A DNA stretch of 24,967 bases from Candidatus Parcubacteria bacterium (GTDB taxonomy: Bacteria > Patescibacteriota > Patescibacteriia > Patescibacteriales > Patescibacteriaceae), in contig JAEWTE010000026.1 of the NCBI GenBank assembly GCA_023459655.1, positions 1-24,967 on the forward strand. The letters run 5' to 3'. The stretch's first letter is position 1, and each line of letters begins with the position of its first letter. Under the pieces are notes generated by a model, which ran no database searches, had not been told where the DNA came from, and saw only the letters and a program-made list of their open reading frames with translations. The position numbers and the translations under genes were made by a program. Of the stretch, positions 14,005 through 21,715 are shown piece by piece.

Positions 14005-16929
14005 ATGACTCAACCAATTGATTATTTGGCTGGTTTAAATGATCAGCAGCGCCAAGCGGTTGAGCACAAGACTGGTCCATTATTGATTGTGGCTGGAGCT
14101 GGTACTGGCAAGACGACTGTTTTAGTTAATCGTTTATTGCATTTAATAATTTCTGGTCAAGCTAAACCAGAGGAGATTTTATTGGCTACTTTTACTGAAA
14201 AAGCGGCTGGTGAAATGGAAGAGCGAGCTGACCGTTTGTTGCCGTATGGTTATACTGACTCATGGATTCAGACTTTTCATAGTTTAGGCGAGCGGATACT
14301 GCGTCAACATGGCTTAGATATCGGCTTGCCAACTGATTTTAAATTGCTCAATGAAACCGCTCAATGGATTTTATTGCGGCGTAATTTGGAGCGACTATCA
14401 TTAGATTATTATCGACCGCTTGGTAATGAGACCAAGTTTTTGCGTGATTTAATTAAATATTTTAGTCATCTTAAAGATGAAGATATATCGCCGGATGATT
14501 ATTTAAAGTTTATTGATAATTTAGATCAAAGTGAGACTAGTGATATAGAGCAATTAGAAACAGCTAAATTAAAAGAATTAGCTCTGGCTTACCAGACCTA
14601 TAATCAGCTATTATTAGATAATTCTTATTTAGATTTTGGTGATTTAATTACTTATACTTTGCGACTTTTTAGACAGCGTCCCAATATTCTAGAAATTTAT
14701 CGTCGTCAATTTAAATTTATTTTGGTTGATGAATTTCAAGATACTAATTGGTCTCAATATGAATTAATAAAATTATTAGCTGCTCCGAATAATAATTTAA
14801 CCGTGGTCGGGGATGATGATCAAAGTATTTATAAATTTAGAGGAGCCTCTCTGGCTAATATTCTTCAATTTAAGGATGATTTTCCTCAGGCTCAAGAAGT
14901 AGTTTTGACAGCTAATTATCGTTCGGGACAAGCTATTTTAGATCAAGCTTATCGTTCTATTCAAAACAATAATCCTGATCGTTTGGAAGTTAAATTAAAC
15001 TTAAATAAAAAATTAACAGCAGCCGGAGTAGTCGATGGTAGCGTTGAGACTTGGTCTTTAGCTAGTGAGTCTGAAGAGATTGTCGCTATTATTGATTATA
15101 TAAAAGATGAATATAGTCGGTCTGAAGAAATTAAATGGTCTGATTTTGCTATTTTGATTCGATCTAATCGCGAGGCGGATAAATTTATTAATGAATTTAT
15201 CCGCCGAGGCATTCCTTGTCAATTTATGTCGATGCGAGGTTTATATTATAAGCCAATCATTTTAGATTGTTTAGCTTATTTTAAATTATTAGATCATTAT
15301 CATGAATCGGCCGCCCTGTATCGGGTTCTTAATTCTCGACCATTCTTATTATCAGCTACCGATCTAGTTGAGTTATCGGCCCTGGCTCGTCGCAAAGCTT
15401 GGTCGTTATTTGAAGCAGCTAAAAATAATAATTTAGCTCCTAAAATTAGCCAAGCTGGTCGAGAGATTATTGAAAAATTAATGCGATTAATTAATGAACA
15501 GTCGCTGTCCGCCTCTCAGCAAACACCCAGTCGGGTTTTTGTTGATTTTGTGTATCGATCAGGTTTATTAGCCGGATTAGACCAAGATATTGATTGGTTA
15601 ATTTTTCATTATTTGAATCAACTTTATAAAAAAATTAAAGATTTTGAAAATACTGGTCACGACCTAAGACTTAAGGATTTTGTTGATTTAATGGACTTAG
15701 AGATGGAGGCTGGTGAAACTGGCAATTTAAGTTTACCACTAGATGATGACGATGTGGTCAAGATTATGACTGTTCATTCGGCCAAAGGTTTAGAATTTAA
15801 ATATGTTATTTTGCCTGACTTAATTAATAAAAAATTTCCCACAATCAGACATAGTGATAGTTTGCCAGTTCCGATTGGACTAATTGCTGAATCAATTGGG
15901 TCTGGTGACACTCATTTAGCCGAAGAACGTCGGTTATTTTATGTGGCAATAACTAGAGCTAAAGAAAAATTGATATTAGCCTATGCTCGTGATTATGGTG
16001 GAGCACAAGAACGTCGCCCCTCAATTTTTTTGAAAGAACTTGGTTTAGATGAGGGGGCGATTGAACGTCAGTTTGAATCTGGTCGAGTTTTTGAATTAGT
16101 TCGTGAAGTTGAATCATTAAAGCAACCAAATAACGAGTCTTCTGTTCTTGATCATAAATTTGTTAATCATAAGTTTTCTTTTAGTCAATTAGCGGGTTAT
16201 GGTAATTGTCCTTTACAGTATAAGTTTGCCTTTGTTTTAAAAGTTCCTGTTCCAGAAAAGGCTAATATGATTTATGGACGATTAATGCATCGCTGTCTTT
16301 ATCAATTATTTTTGCCCTGTTTAATTTCTGATCAACCGATTGATTTATTTGGTCAATCAACTAATTCTCGGCAGTTAGTTGACCGAGATGGCTTGTTAGC
16401 GATATATAAGAGTAATTGGGTTGATGAGGGTTATGCTTCTATTGAAGAAAGAGATAAATATCAACAATTAGGCCAACAAAGCTTAGCAGCTGTTTGGCAG
16501 GAAATTGAAAATAATGGTTGGCCAAATGTTTTAGCCTTAGAAAAGAAATTTGTTTGGAAAACTAGTGAATTTATTTTGCATGGAGTAATTGATCGAATCG
16601 ATCAATTGCCAGATGGTAGTGTTGAAATTATTGATTATAAAACCGGTCGTCCCAAGGAAAAATTAGACTATCAAGCCAAGCGACAATTGATGCTTTATCA
16701 ATTGGCCGTGGAAGAGGTTTTTGGTTGGCGAGTTGGTCGTCTATCTTTTCATTATCTGAATAATGGAACAAGCCTGAGTTTTGAAGCCAAGCCGGCCGAT
16801 TTAGATAAGATTCGACAGGAAGTAGTTGCTGAGATTAAAGCCATTAAACAAGGTTTTTTCCCAGCTCAGCCCAGTCAATTGTGCAGTTATTGTGATTTTC
16901 GATCCATTTGCCAATTTCGTCAAGTTTAG
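14005..16929 (+). CDS. UvrD/PcrA-type helicase fused to an Fe-S RecB-like nuclease
   Basis: Superfamily 1A DNA helicase with a C-terminal nuclease, probably acting in DNA break processing. Helicase motifs: GAGTGKT (31-37), VDEFQD (241-246), VVGDDDQSIYKFRGA, TANYRSGQ, MTVHSAKGLEFKYV and EERRLFYVAITRA (640-652). The C-terminal PD-(D/E)XK domain has H762, D863 (HGVIDRID), D877 and K879 (EIIDYKTGR). Four cysteines frame it, C735 (GNCPLQYKF) and C960, C963, C969 (LCSYCDFRSIC), the pattern that holds a 4Fe-4S cluster in AddB-type nucleases. This single-chain motor-plus-nuclease layout resembles each subunit of mycobacterial AdnAB; at 974 residues it is slightly shorter. No partner helicase gene is adjacent. 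Third gene of the glyQS unit; stop TAG; start ATG 14005 without a Shine-Dalgarno sequence. Confidence 0.94.
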   Translation: MTQPIDYLAGLNDQQRQAVEHKTGPLLIVAGAGTGKTTVLVNRLLHLIISGQAKPEEILLATFTEKAAGEMEERADRLLPYGYTDSWIQTFHSLGERILRQHGLDIGLPTDFKLLNETAQWILLRRNLERLSLDYYRPLGNETKFLRDLIKYFSHLKDEDISPDDYLKFIDNLDQSETSDIEQLETAKLKELALAYQTYNQLLLDNSYLDFGDLITYTLRLFRQRPNILEIYRRQFKFILVDEFQDTNWSQYELIKLLAAPNNNLTVVGDDDQSIYKFRGASLANILQFKDDFPQAQEVVLTANYRSGQAILDQAYRSIQNNNPDRLEVKLNLNKKLTAAGVVDGSVETWSLASESEEIVAIIDYIKDEYSRSEEIKWSDFAILIRSNREADKFINEFIRRGIPCQFMSMRGLYYKPIILDCLAYFKLLDHYHESAALYRVLNSRPFLLSATDLVELSALARRKAWSLFEAAKNNNLAPKISQAGREIIEKLMRLINEQSLSASQQTPSRVFVDFVYRSGLLAGLDQDIDWLIFHYLNQLYKKIKDFENTGHDLRLKDFVDLMDLEMEAGETGNLSLPLDDDDVVKIMTVHSAKGLEFKYVILPDLINKKFPTIRHSDSLPVPIGLIAESIGSGDTHLAEERRLFYVAITRAKEKLILAYARDYGGAQERRPSIFLKELGLDEGAIERQFESGRVFELVREVESLKQPNNESSVLDHKFVNHKFSFSQLAGYGNCPLQYKFAFVLKVPVPEKANMIYGRLMHRCLYQLFLPCLISDQPIDLFGQSTNSRQLVDRDGLLAIYKSNWVDEGYASIEERDKYQQLGQQSLAAVWQEIENNGWPNVLALEKKFVWKTSEFILHGVIDRIDQLPDGSVEIIDYKTGRPKEKLDYQAKRQLMLYQLAVEEVFGWRVGRLSFHYLNNGTSLSFEAKPADLDKIRQEVVAEIKAIKQGFFPAQPSQLCSYCDFRSICQFRQV

Positions 16930-16962
16930 GTGATTTATTTTAATAAAATCAGCTTATTTACT

Positions 16963-16991
16963 TTGACAGCTGGCTTTATTTTTGCTAAATT
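16963..16991 (+). promoter_or_regulatory. Promoter of the MBL hydrolase - gyrA unit
   Basis: Consensus -35 box TTGACA (16963-16968), 17-bp spacer, -10 box TAAATT (16986-16991) with TGC before it. The last 10 bases, TTGCTAAATT, are identical to the promoter of tRNA-Arg. Start near 16998, exactly where the perfect 7-bp hairpin AGCCCGA/TCGGGCT (16998-17014) begins. Confidence 0.72.
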
Positions 16992-17038
16992 AAAGCTAGC
17001 CCGATTTTCGGGCTTCGTTATGTATTAGAACAATATTT

Positions 17039-17695
17039 ATGATTATTAGTTGGTTTGGACAATCATGTTTTAAATTTCAAGATAAGGTCAACGGCCGTGA
17101 TATGGCGGTAGTGATTGATCCATTTGATCCAGATTATACTGGTCTAAAATTGTCGGGTGATTTATCAGCTGATATTTTAGTTATTAGTCATCAACATCAA
17201 GACCATAATTTTTCTCAAGCGGTAACTGGCCAACCATTTTTAGTGGATATGGCCGGTGAATATGAAATAGGTGGTATTTCGATTGATGGAATTGATAGTT
17301 ATCATGATCAACAGGCTGGCCAAGAGCGCGGTCATAATTTAATTTTTCGTTTAGAGTTTAGTGATTTAACTATAGCCCATTTAGGTGATTTGGGAGGATT
17401 ACTAGAAGGTAATCAATTAGAAAGATTGTCCGGTGTTGATATTTTATTAGTGCCAGTTGGCGGTCATTATACTTTAGACGCTAAAAAGGCGGTCGAAGTG
17501 ATTAATCAAATTGAGCCTAAAATGGTCATTCCAATGCATTATCAATTACCAGGTTTAAAATTTGAACTTAATCCAATTGATGATTTTGTTAAAGCGGTTG
17601 GGTTGCCAGTGGTTAATGAGAGTAAGCTTAAGGTAACTCGCCGAGATATGGATAATGAAAATATGCAATTAGTTGTTTTATCGCCGGTGGTTTAA
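17039..17695 (+). CDS. MBL-fold metal-dependent hydrolase (UPF0173-like)
   Basis: Metallo-beta-lactamase-fold protein of 218 residues. The metal motif is H51-Q-H53-Q-D55-H56 (VISHQHQDHNF); later ligands are likely in AHLGDLGG and in the IPMHYQLPG His. The start MIISWFGQSCFKF is typical of the small UPF0173/YtkL-type branch. Soluble and probably cytoplasmic. The substrate is unknown; relatives have been annotated as hydrolases without firm function. ATG 17039 has the ATTTATG context. It is the first gene of a unit continuing with a small membrane protein 2 nt downstream, then gyrA and a lipoprotein. RNase J, also in this window, shares the fold but not the beta-CASP domain. Confidence 0.9.
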   Translation: MIISWFGQSCFKFQDKVNGRDMAVVIDPFDPDYTGLKLSGDLSADILVISHQHQDHNFSQAVTGQPFLVDMAGEYEIGGISIDGIDSYHDQQAGQERGHNLIFRLEFSDLTIAHLGDLGGLLEGNQLERLSGVDILLVPVGGHYTLDAKKAVEVINQIEPKMVIPMHYQLPGLKFELNPIDDFVKAVGLPVVNESKLKVTRRDMDNENMQLVVLSPVV

Positions 17696-17697
17696 TT

Positions 17698-18072
17698 ATG
17701 AAAAAGTCAGCTAAACAAAATAAAGAATTACTGCGTATTAATCAATGGCCAACCGAACAACGTCGTCTTGTTTTATGGTTGGGCGTTGCCACGGTAATGC
17801 TAGTGTTATTAGTTTTTTGGTTCTATAGTTTGCGATTATCTTTATTGTCTGATTCAGAGCAAGATGCTCAACCATTGCTAGACATTCAGCAAATTCGTCA
17901 AGATTTAAGTGATGGATTAGAAAAAGTTGAACAAAATAGCCAGTCACTTAAAAAAATTGAAATAATTCAGGCGACCAGTTCGGAGGATGAATTATTAAGA
18001 GAAGAAAATAAGCTTAAATTGGAAGAATTGCGTCAAAAATTAGACCAATTACCTAATCAACCAACCGAATAA
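17698..18072 (+). CDS. Small single-pass membrane protein with coiled coil
   Basis: A 124-residue protein of unknown function. A basic N-terminus (about 23 residues) leads to one membrane helix (about 24-45, LVLWLGVATVMLVLLVFWFY), then a polar, Q/E/K/L-rich stretch predicted by eye as coiled coil (about 60-118, with heptad-like LREENKLKLEELRQKLDQL). Topology by the positive-inside rule: N-terminus in the cytoplasm, coiled coil outside. It starts 2 nt after the MBL hydrolase stop and ends 9 nt before gyrA, so it is translationally linked to both, but nothing here shows a functional link. No family recognised. Confidence 0.78.
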   Translation: MKKSAKQNKELLRINQWPTEQRRLVLWLGVATVMLVLLVFWFYSLRLSLLSDSEQDAQPLLDIQQIRQDLSDGLEKVEQNSQSLKKIEIIQATSSEDELLREENKLKLEELRQKLDQLPNQPTE

Positions 18073-18081
18073 TCAAAGTTT

Positions 18082-20592
18082 ATGGCCGAAAAAAAACAAC
18101 CAATCAATCCAGTCGATAAACAAGCTGATCAACCTGGTGAAGTTACTCCACATGGTTTGATTTTAGCTCAGCCGATTATTGACGAAATGCGTCAATCTTA
18201 TTTGGACTATGCCATGAGTGTTATAGTTTCTAGGGCTTTGCCTGATGTTCGTGATGGCATGAAGCCAGTTCACCGTCGAATTCTTTACGCAATGTGGTCA
18301 TTGGGTTTGCGATCAACAGGTAAGTTTAGGAAGTCAGCGACAGTGGTTGGTGAAGTTTTGGGTAAATATCATCCGCATGGTGATAGTGCCGTTTATGATT
18401 CAATGGCGCGTATGGCTCAAGATTTCGCTATGCGCTATATGTTAGTTCGTGGTCAGGGTAATTTTGGCTCAGTTGATGGTGATCGACCAGCGGCCATGCG
18501 TTATACTGAGGCCAAGTTGTCAACAATTGCTGAGGAAATGTTGTTTGATTTAGAAAAAGAGACTGTTAACATGATCCCTAATTTTGACGGATCACAACAA
18601 GAGCCGCAAGTTTTACCAGCTAAAATTCCCAATTTATTGCTTAATGGCTGCATGGGTATTGCGGTCGGTATGGCTACCAATATACCGCCACATAATTTAC
18701 GAGAAGTAGTTGGAGCTATTTTGCAATTAATTGACAATCCTGAAGCAACTATTGAAGAGTTAATGAATCAGATTAAAGGTCCAGATTTCCCAACCGGTGG
18801 TTTGATTTATAATCATGAAGATATTTTGCGAGCCTATACTACTGGTAAGGGCGGTATAGTCATGCGTGGTCGTGCTGAAATTGTTGAGAATGGTCATGAA
18901 AATTTTCAAATAATTATTAGTGAGATCCCTTATCAAGTGAACAAAGCGACTTTAGTTGAAAAAATTGCTGACTTAGTTAAAGATAAAAAAATTGAAGGTA
19001 TTAGAGATTTGCGAGACGAATCAGATAAGGATGGAATTAGAGTGGTAATTGATTTGAAACGAGATAGTTATCCTAAGAAAATTCTTAATGTTTTATATAA
19101 GCAGACTCAACTTCAGGAAACTTTTCATGTTAACATGCTGGCGTTAATTGATGGAATTCAGCCTCGTGTTTTAAATCTCAAGACTATTTTGGAAGAATTC
19201 ATTAAGCATCGTCAGGAAATTATTCGTCGTCGAACTGCCTATGATTTAGCCAAGGCTAAAGATCGAGCTCATATTTTAGAGGGCTTGATGATTGCTCTAG
19301 CTCATATTGATGAAGTCATTGCTATTATTAAGGCCTCTAAAGATAAAGAGCAAGCTAAAAATAATTTAATTAAGCAATTTAAATTATCTGATCGACAAGC
19401 CGTTGCTATTTTAGAAATGAAGTTGCAGACTCTGGCTAATTTAGAGACTTTAAAAATTGAAACTGAATTAAAAGATAAATTAAAAACTATTACTGAATTA
19501 GAAAAAATATTATCATCAGATAGTTTAGTTTTAGGGATAATTAAACAAGAGTGTCAAGAGGTTGCTGAAAAATTTGGTGATGATCGACGGACTAGTGTAA
19601 TTGATCAAAGTGTTAAGAATTTTAAAGCTGAGGACTTAATTCCTAATGAAGAAGCCGTGGTTATTATGACTAGAGATGGTTATATCAAACGTCTGTCCAG
19701 TGATACTTTTAAGGTTCAAGGCCGTGGCGGAAAAGGAGTGATTGGCTTAACCACCAAAGAAGAGGATTCGGTTCAGTTTTTATTTGCCACCATGACTCAT
19801 GGAGATTTATTGTTTTTTACCAGTCAAGGTCGTGTGTTTGAATTAAAGGCCTATGAATTGCCACCAGCTTCAAGAACAGCCAAAGGACAGGCTATCGTTA
19901 ATTTTTTGCAATTAGCTAGTGGTGAACAGGTTACAGCTATTTTACCATTGGATAAAATGGCTAATAAAGAATATTTGTTTTTTGCTACCCGCCGAGGATT
20001 GGTGAAAAAAGTTAGAATTAATGCTTTTTCTAATGTGCGGCGGAGTGGTTTGATTGCCATTAAATTAAAAGGCAATGATCAGTTGATTTGGGTCAAGCCA
20101 ACTACTGGCAATGATCAAATACAAATGGTTACAGCCCATGGTCAAGCTATTCGTTTTCATGAAGAAGATGTTCGTGATATGGGGCGAGGAGCTAGTGGTG
20201 TTATTGGTATGCGATTAAGAGCTAAAGATCAGTTAATTGGTATGGGAGTGATTAAGGCTGATTCGGAAAAATTGAAAGATTATCAGGTTTTATCAGTTAT
20301 GGCTAATGGCTATGGTAAGCGAACTAATTTAGCTCAATATAAGATTCAAAATCGAGGCGGTTCTGGTATCAAGACGGCTAAGATAAATGATAAGACTGGT
20401 GAGTTAATTAATGCTTTCTTGGTAAACAAAAAAACCATGACTGATAAAGATTTAATTATTATGTCGCTAAAAGGACAGGTCATTCGCATGCCATTTTCAT
20501 CAGTTAATGAATCTGGTCGAGATACTCAAGGTGTTTGTTTGATGCGTTTTAAAGAAAATAATGACCAGGTTGTTGGTGTCACCTGGCTTTAG
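18082..20592 (+). CDS. gyrA: DNA gyrase subunit A
   Basis: Breakage-reunion subunit of the type II topoisomerase that introduces negative supercoils. The winged-helix catalytic region holds R140 and tyrosine Y141 (AAMRYTEAKLS). The quinolone-determining region reads HPHGDSAVYD with S102 and D106, the residues found in quinolone-sensitive enzymes. The C-terminal beta-pinwheel is present, with the GyrA box QGRGGKG at 546-552, where Gly replaces the usual Arg/Lys at its second position; this box distinguishes GyrA from ParC. 836 residues, normal, with a polar N-terminal extension of about 25 residues. Start ATG 18082 (GTTTATG, no Shine-Dalgarno sequence), stop TAG. gyrB is not in the window. Transcribed from the MBL hydrolase promoter; the lipoprotein gene follows after 29 nt without a terminator. 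Confidence 0.98.
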   Translation: MAEKKQPINPVDKQADQPGEVTPHGLILAQPIIDEMRQSYLDYAMSVIVSRALPDVRDGMKPVHRRILYAMWSLGLRSTGKFRKSATVVGEVLGKYHPHGDSAVYDSMARMAQDFAMRYMLVRGQGNFGSVDGDRPAAMRYTEAKLSTIAEEMLFDLEKETVNMIPNFDGSQQEPQVLPAKIPNLLLNGCMGIAVGMATNIPPHNLREVVGAILQLIDNPEATIEELMNQIKGPDFPTGGLIYNHEDILRAYTTGKGGIVMRGRAEIVENGHENFQIIISEIPYQVNKATLVEKIADLVKDKKIEGIRDLRDESDKDGIRVVIDLKRDSYPKKILNVLYKQTQLQETFHVNMLALIDGIQPRVLNLKTILEEFIKHRQEIIRRRTAYDLAKAKDRAHILEGLMIALAHIDEVIAIIKASKDKEQAKNNLIKQFKLSDRQAVAILEMKLQTLANLETLKIETELKDKLKTITELEKILSSDSLVLGIIKQECQEVAEKFGDDRRTSVIDQSVKNFKAEDLIPNEEAVVIMTRDGYIKRLSSDTFKVQGRGGKGVIGLTTKEEDSVQFLFATMTHGDLLFFTSQGRVFELKAYELPPASRTAKGQAIVNFLQLASGEQVTAILPLDKMANKEYLFFATRRGLVKKVRINAFSNVRRSGLIAIKLKGNDQLIWVKPTTGNDQIQMVTAHGQAIRFHEEDVRDMGRGASGVIGMRLRAKDQLIGMGVIKADSEKLKDYQVLSVMANGYGKRTNLAQYKIQNRGGSGIKTAKINDKTGELINAFLVNKKTMTDKDLIIMSLKGQVIRMPFSSVNESGRDTQGVCLMRFKENNDQVVGVTWL

Positions 20593-20621
20593 ATATTAAT
20601 TATTTAATTTATTAATAATTT

Positions 20622-21578
20622 ATGAAAAAATTATTATTGTTAAGCTTAGCCGCCGTTCTAATATTGACCGGTTGTTCAAGCCGAACAAAAAATCTCAAGC
20701 CCGATCAAGCTAAAGAACGAGCCGAGCAATTTATTAATGCTGCTTTGATGCGACCAGGTAGTCAAGCTTCAGTTAAGGAATTAGAGGAGGTAACTGGTTT
20801 TTATAAAATGAAAATTGATGTTGGCAGTGGTGAGTTAATTGATTCATATTTAAGTCTGGATGGTAAATTATTTTTTCCACAAGCAATGGATATCGACGAA
20901 GTTAATAGCCAGCTAGCTGGTAGTTCTGATGGTGGTCAGGCGGTAGTTGTTGAAGTTGAACAAAAAAGTGATAAGCCGGTTGTTGAATTATTCACCATGA
21001 GTTATTGTCCTTATGGTTTGCAAATGGAACGAGGAATTTTGCCGGTGATTGAGCAGTTGGGTGATAAAATTGATTTTAAGCTTAGATTTTGTGATTACGC
21101 CATGCATGACAAATTAGAGATTGATGAAAATTTGACGCAACATTGTATTCAGAAAAGTCAACCAGATAAATTGATTAGTTATTTGAATTGTTTTATTAAA
21201 TCTGGTCAGGCTGAGGAATGCTATAGTGAAGCTAAGATTGATCAAACCGCTCTTAAGGCTTGTATTAATGAGACTGATCAGCAATATAAAATTACTGATA
21301 GTTTTAATGATAAGAACGCCTGGAAAGGTCAATTCCCCCCATTTAATGTTGATCAGGTTGAAAATGAGAAATATGGTGTTCAGGGATCACCAACTTTAGT
21401 TATCAATGGTCAAGAGATTAGTAGTAATCGAGATAGTGCTAGTTTATTGAAAACTATTTGTTCAGCTTTCAATAATCCACCAGCTGAGTGTTCAGCTGAA
21501 TTATCTAGCCAGAGTCCAGTTGCTGGATTTTCTATAGATAATAGTGGCCCAGCTAGTGCTGAGGCTAGCTGTGAATAA
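20622..21578 (+). CDS. GILT-like / thioredoxin-fold lipoprotein, cysteine-rich
   Basis: Exported lipoprotein: basic start, hydrophobic core and lipobox LTGC with C18. From about residue 118 a thioredoxin-like domain begins with VELFTMSYCPYG (C129) and includes a probable cis-proline P257 (GVQGSPTLVINGQ). The active-site motif is CPYG, so the second Cys of CxxC is missing. About eight further cysteines (157, 175, 190, 200, 214, 280, 290, 317) occur, and the spacing HC...LNC...EEC...ACI recalls the GILT thiol reductase family. A role in extracellular disulfide chemistry is likely but the direction (oxidation, reduction or isomerisation) is unclear. Residues 20-100 form a separate N-terminal domain, with SLDGKLFFPQ. 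318 residues, ATG 20622 (ATTTATG). Last gene of the gyrA unit, ended by the terminator at 21604-21638. Confidence 0.8.
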   Translation: MKKLLLLSLAAVLILTGCSSRTKNLKPDQAKERAEQFINAALMRPGSQASVKELEEVTGFYKMKIDVGSGELIDSYLSLDGKLFFPQAMDIDEVNSQLAGSSDGGQAVVVEVEQKSDKPVVELFTMSYCPYGLQMERGILPVIEQLGDKIDFKLRFCDYAMHDKLEIDENLTQHCIQKSQPDKLISYLNCFIKSGQAEECYSEAKIDQTALKACINETDQQYKITDSFNDKNAWKGQFPPFNVDQVENEKYGVQGSPTLVINGQEISSNRDSASLLKTICSAFNNPPAECSAELSSQSPVAGFSIDNSGPASAEASCE

Positions 21579-21603
21579 AGCGATTAATTAGTTTAGTAGA
21601 TTG

Positions 21604-21638
21604 AAAAAATCGGTCAAATTGGCCGATTTTTTCTTTTT
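21604..21638 (+). terminator. Intrinsic terminator after the GILT-like gene
   Basis: Stem AAAAAATCGGTCA/TGGCCGATTTTTT (21604-21616 with 21620-21632, one G-U pair), loop of three, followed by CTTTTT. The A-run arm makes it potentially bidirectional. Confidence 0.88.
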
Positions 21639-21648
21639 CAGCTATAAT
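21619..21648 (+). promoter_or_regulatory. Promoter of the family 1 solute-binding protein unit
   Basis: Consensus -10 box TATAAT (21643-21648); -35 box TTGGCC (21619-21624) 18 bp upstream, inside the descending arm of the preceding terminator. Start near 21655. The leader can form GATATT/AATATC (21652-21657 with 21690-21695) around an inner stem GAGGG/CCCTC (21675-21679 with 21685-21689). Confidence 0.5.
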
Positions 21649-21715
21649 ATAGATATTAAGGTTTAGTATTAGGAGAGGGAGAGACCCTCAATATCGTTTT
21701 TCTAATTGTTAATTT

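Noticed and set aside
16930..16950. AT-rich inverted repeat TGATTT...AAATCA after the helicase gene as terminator
   Set aside because: The stem has only six A/T-rich pairs, too weak to call.
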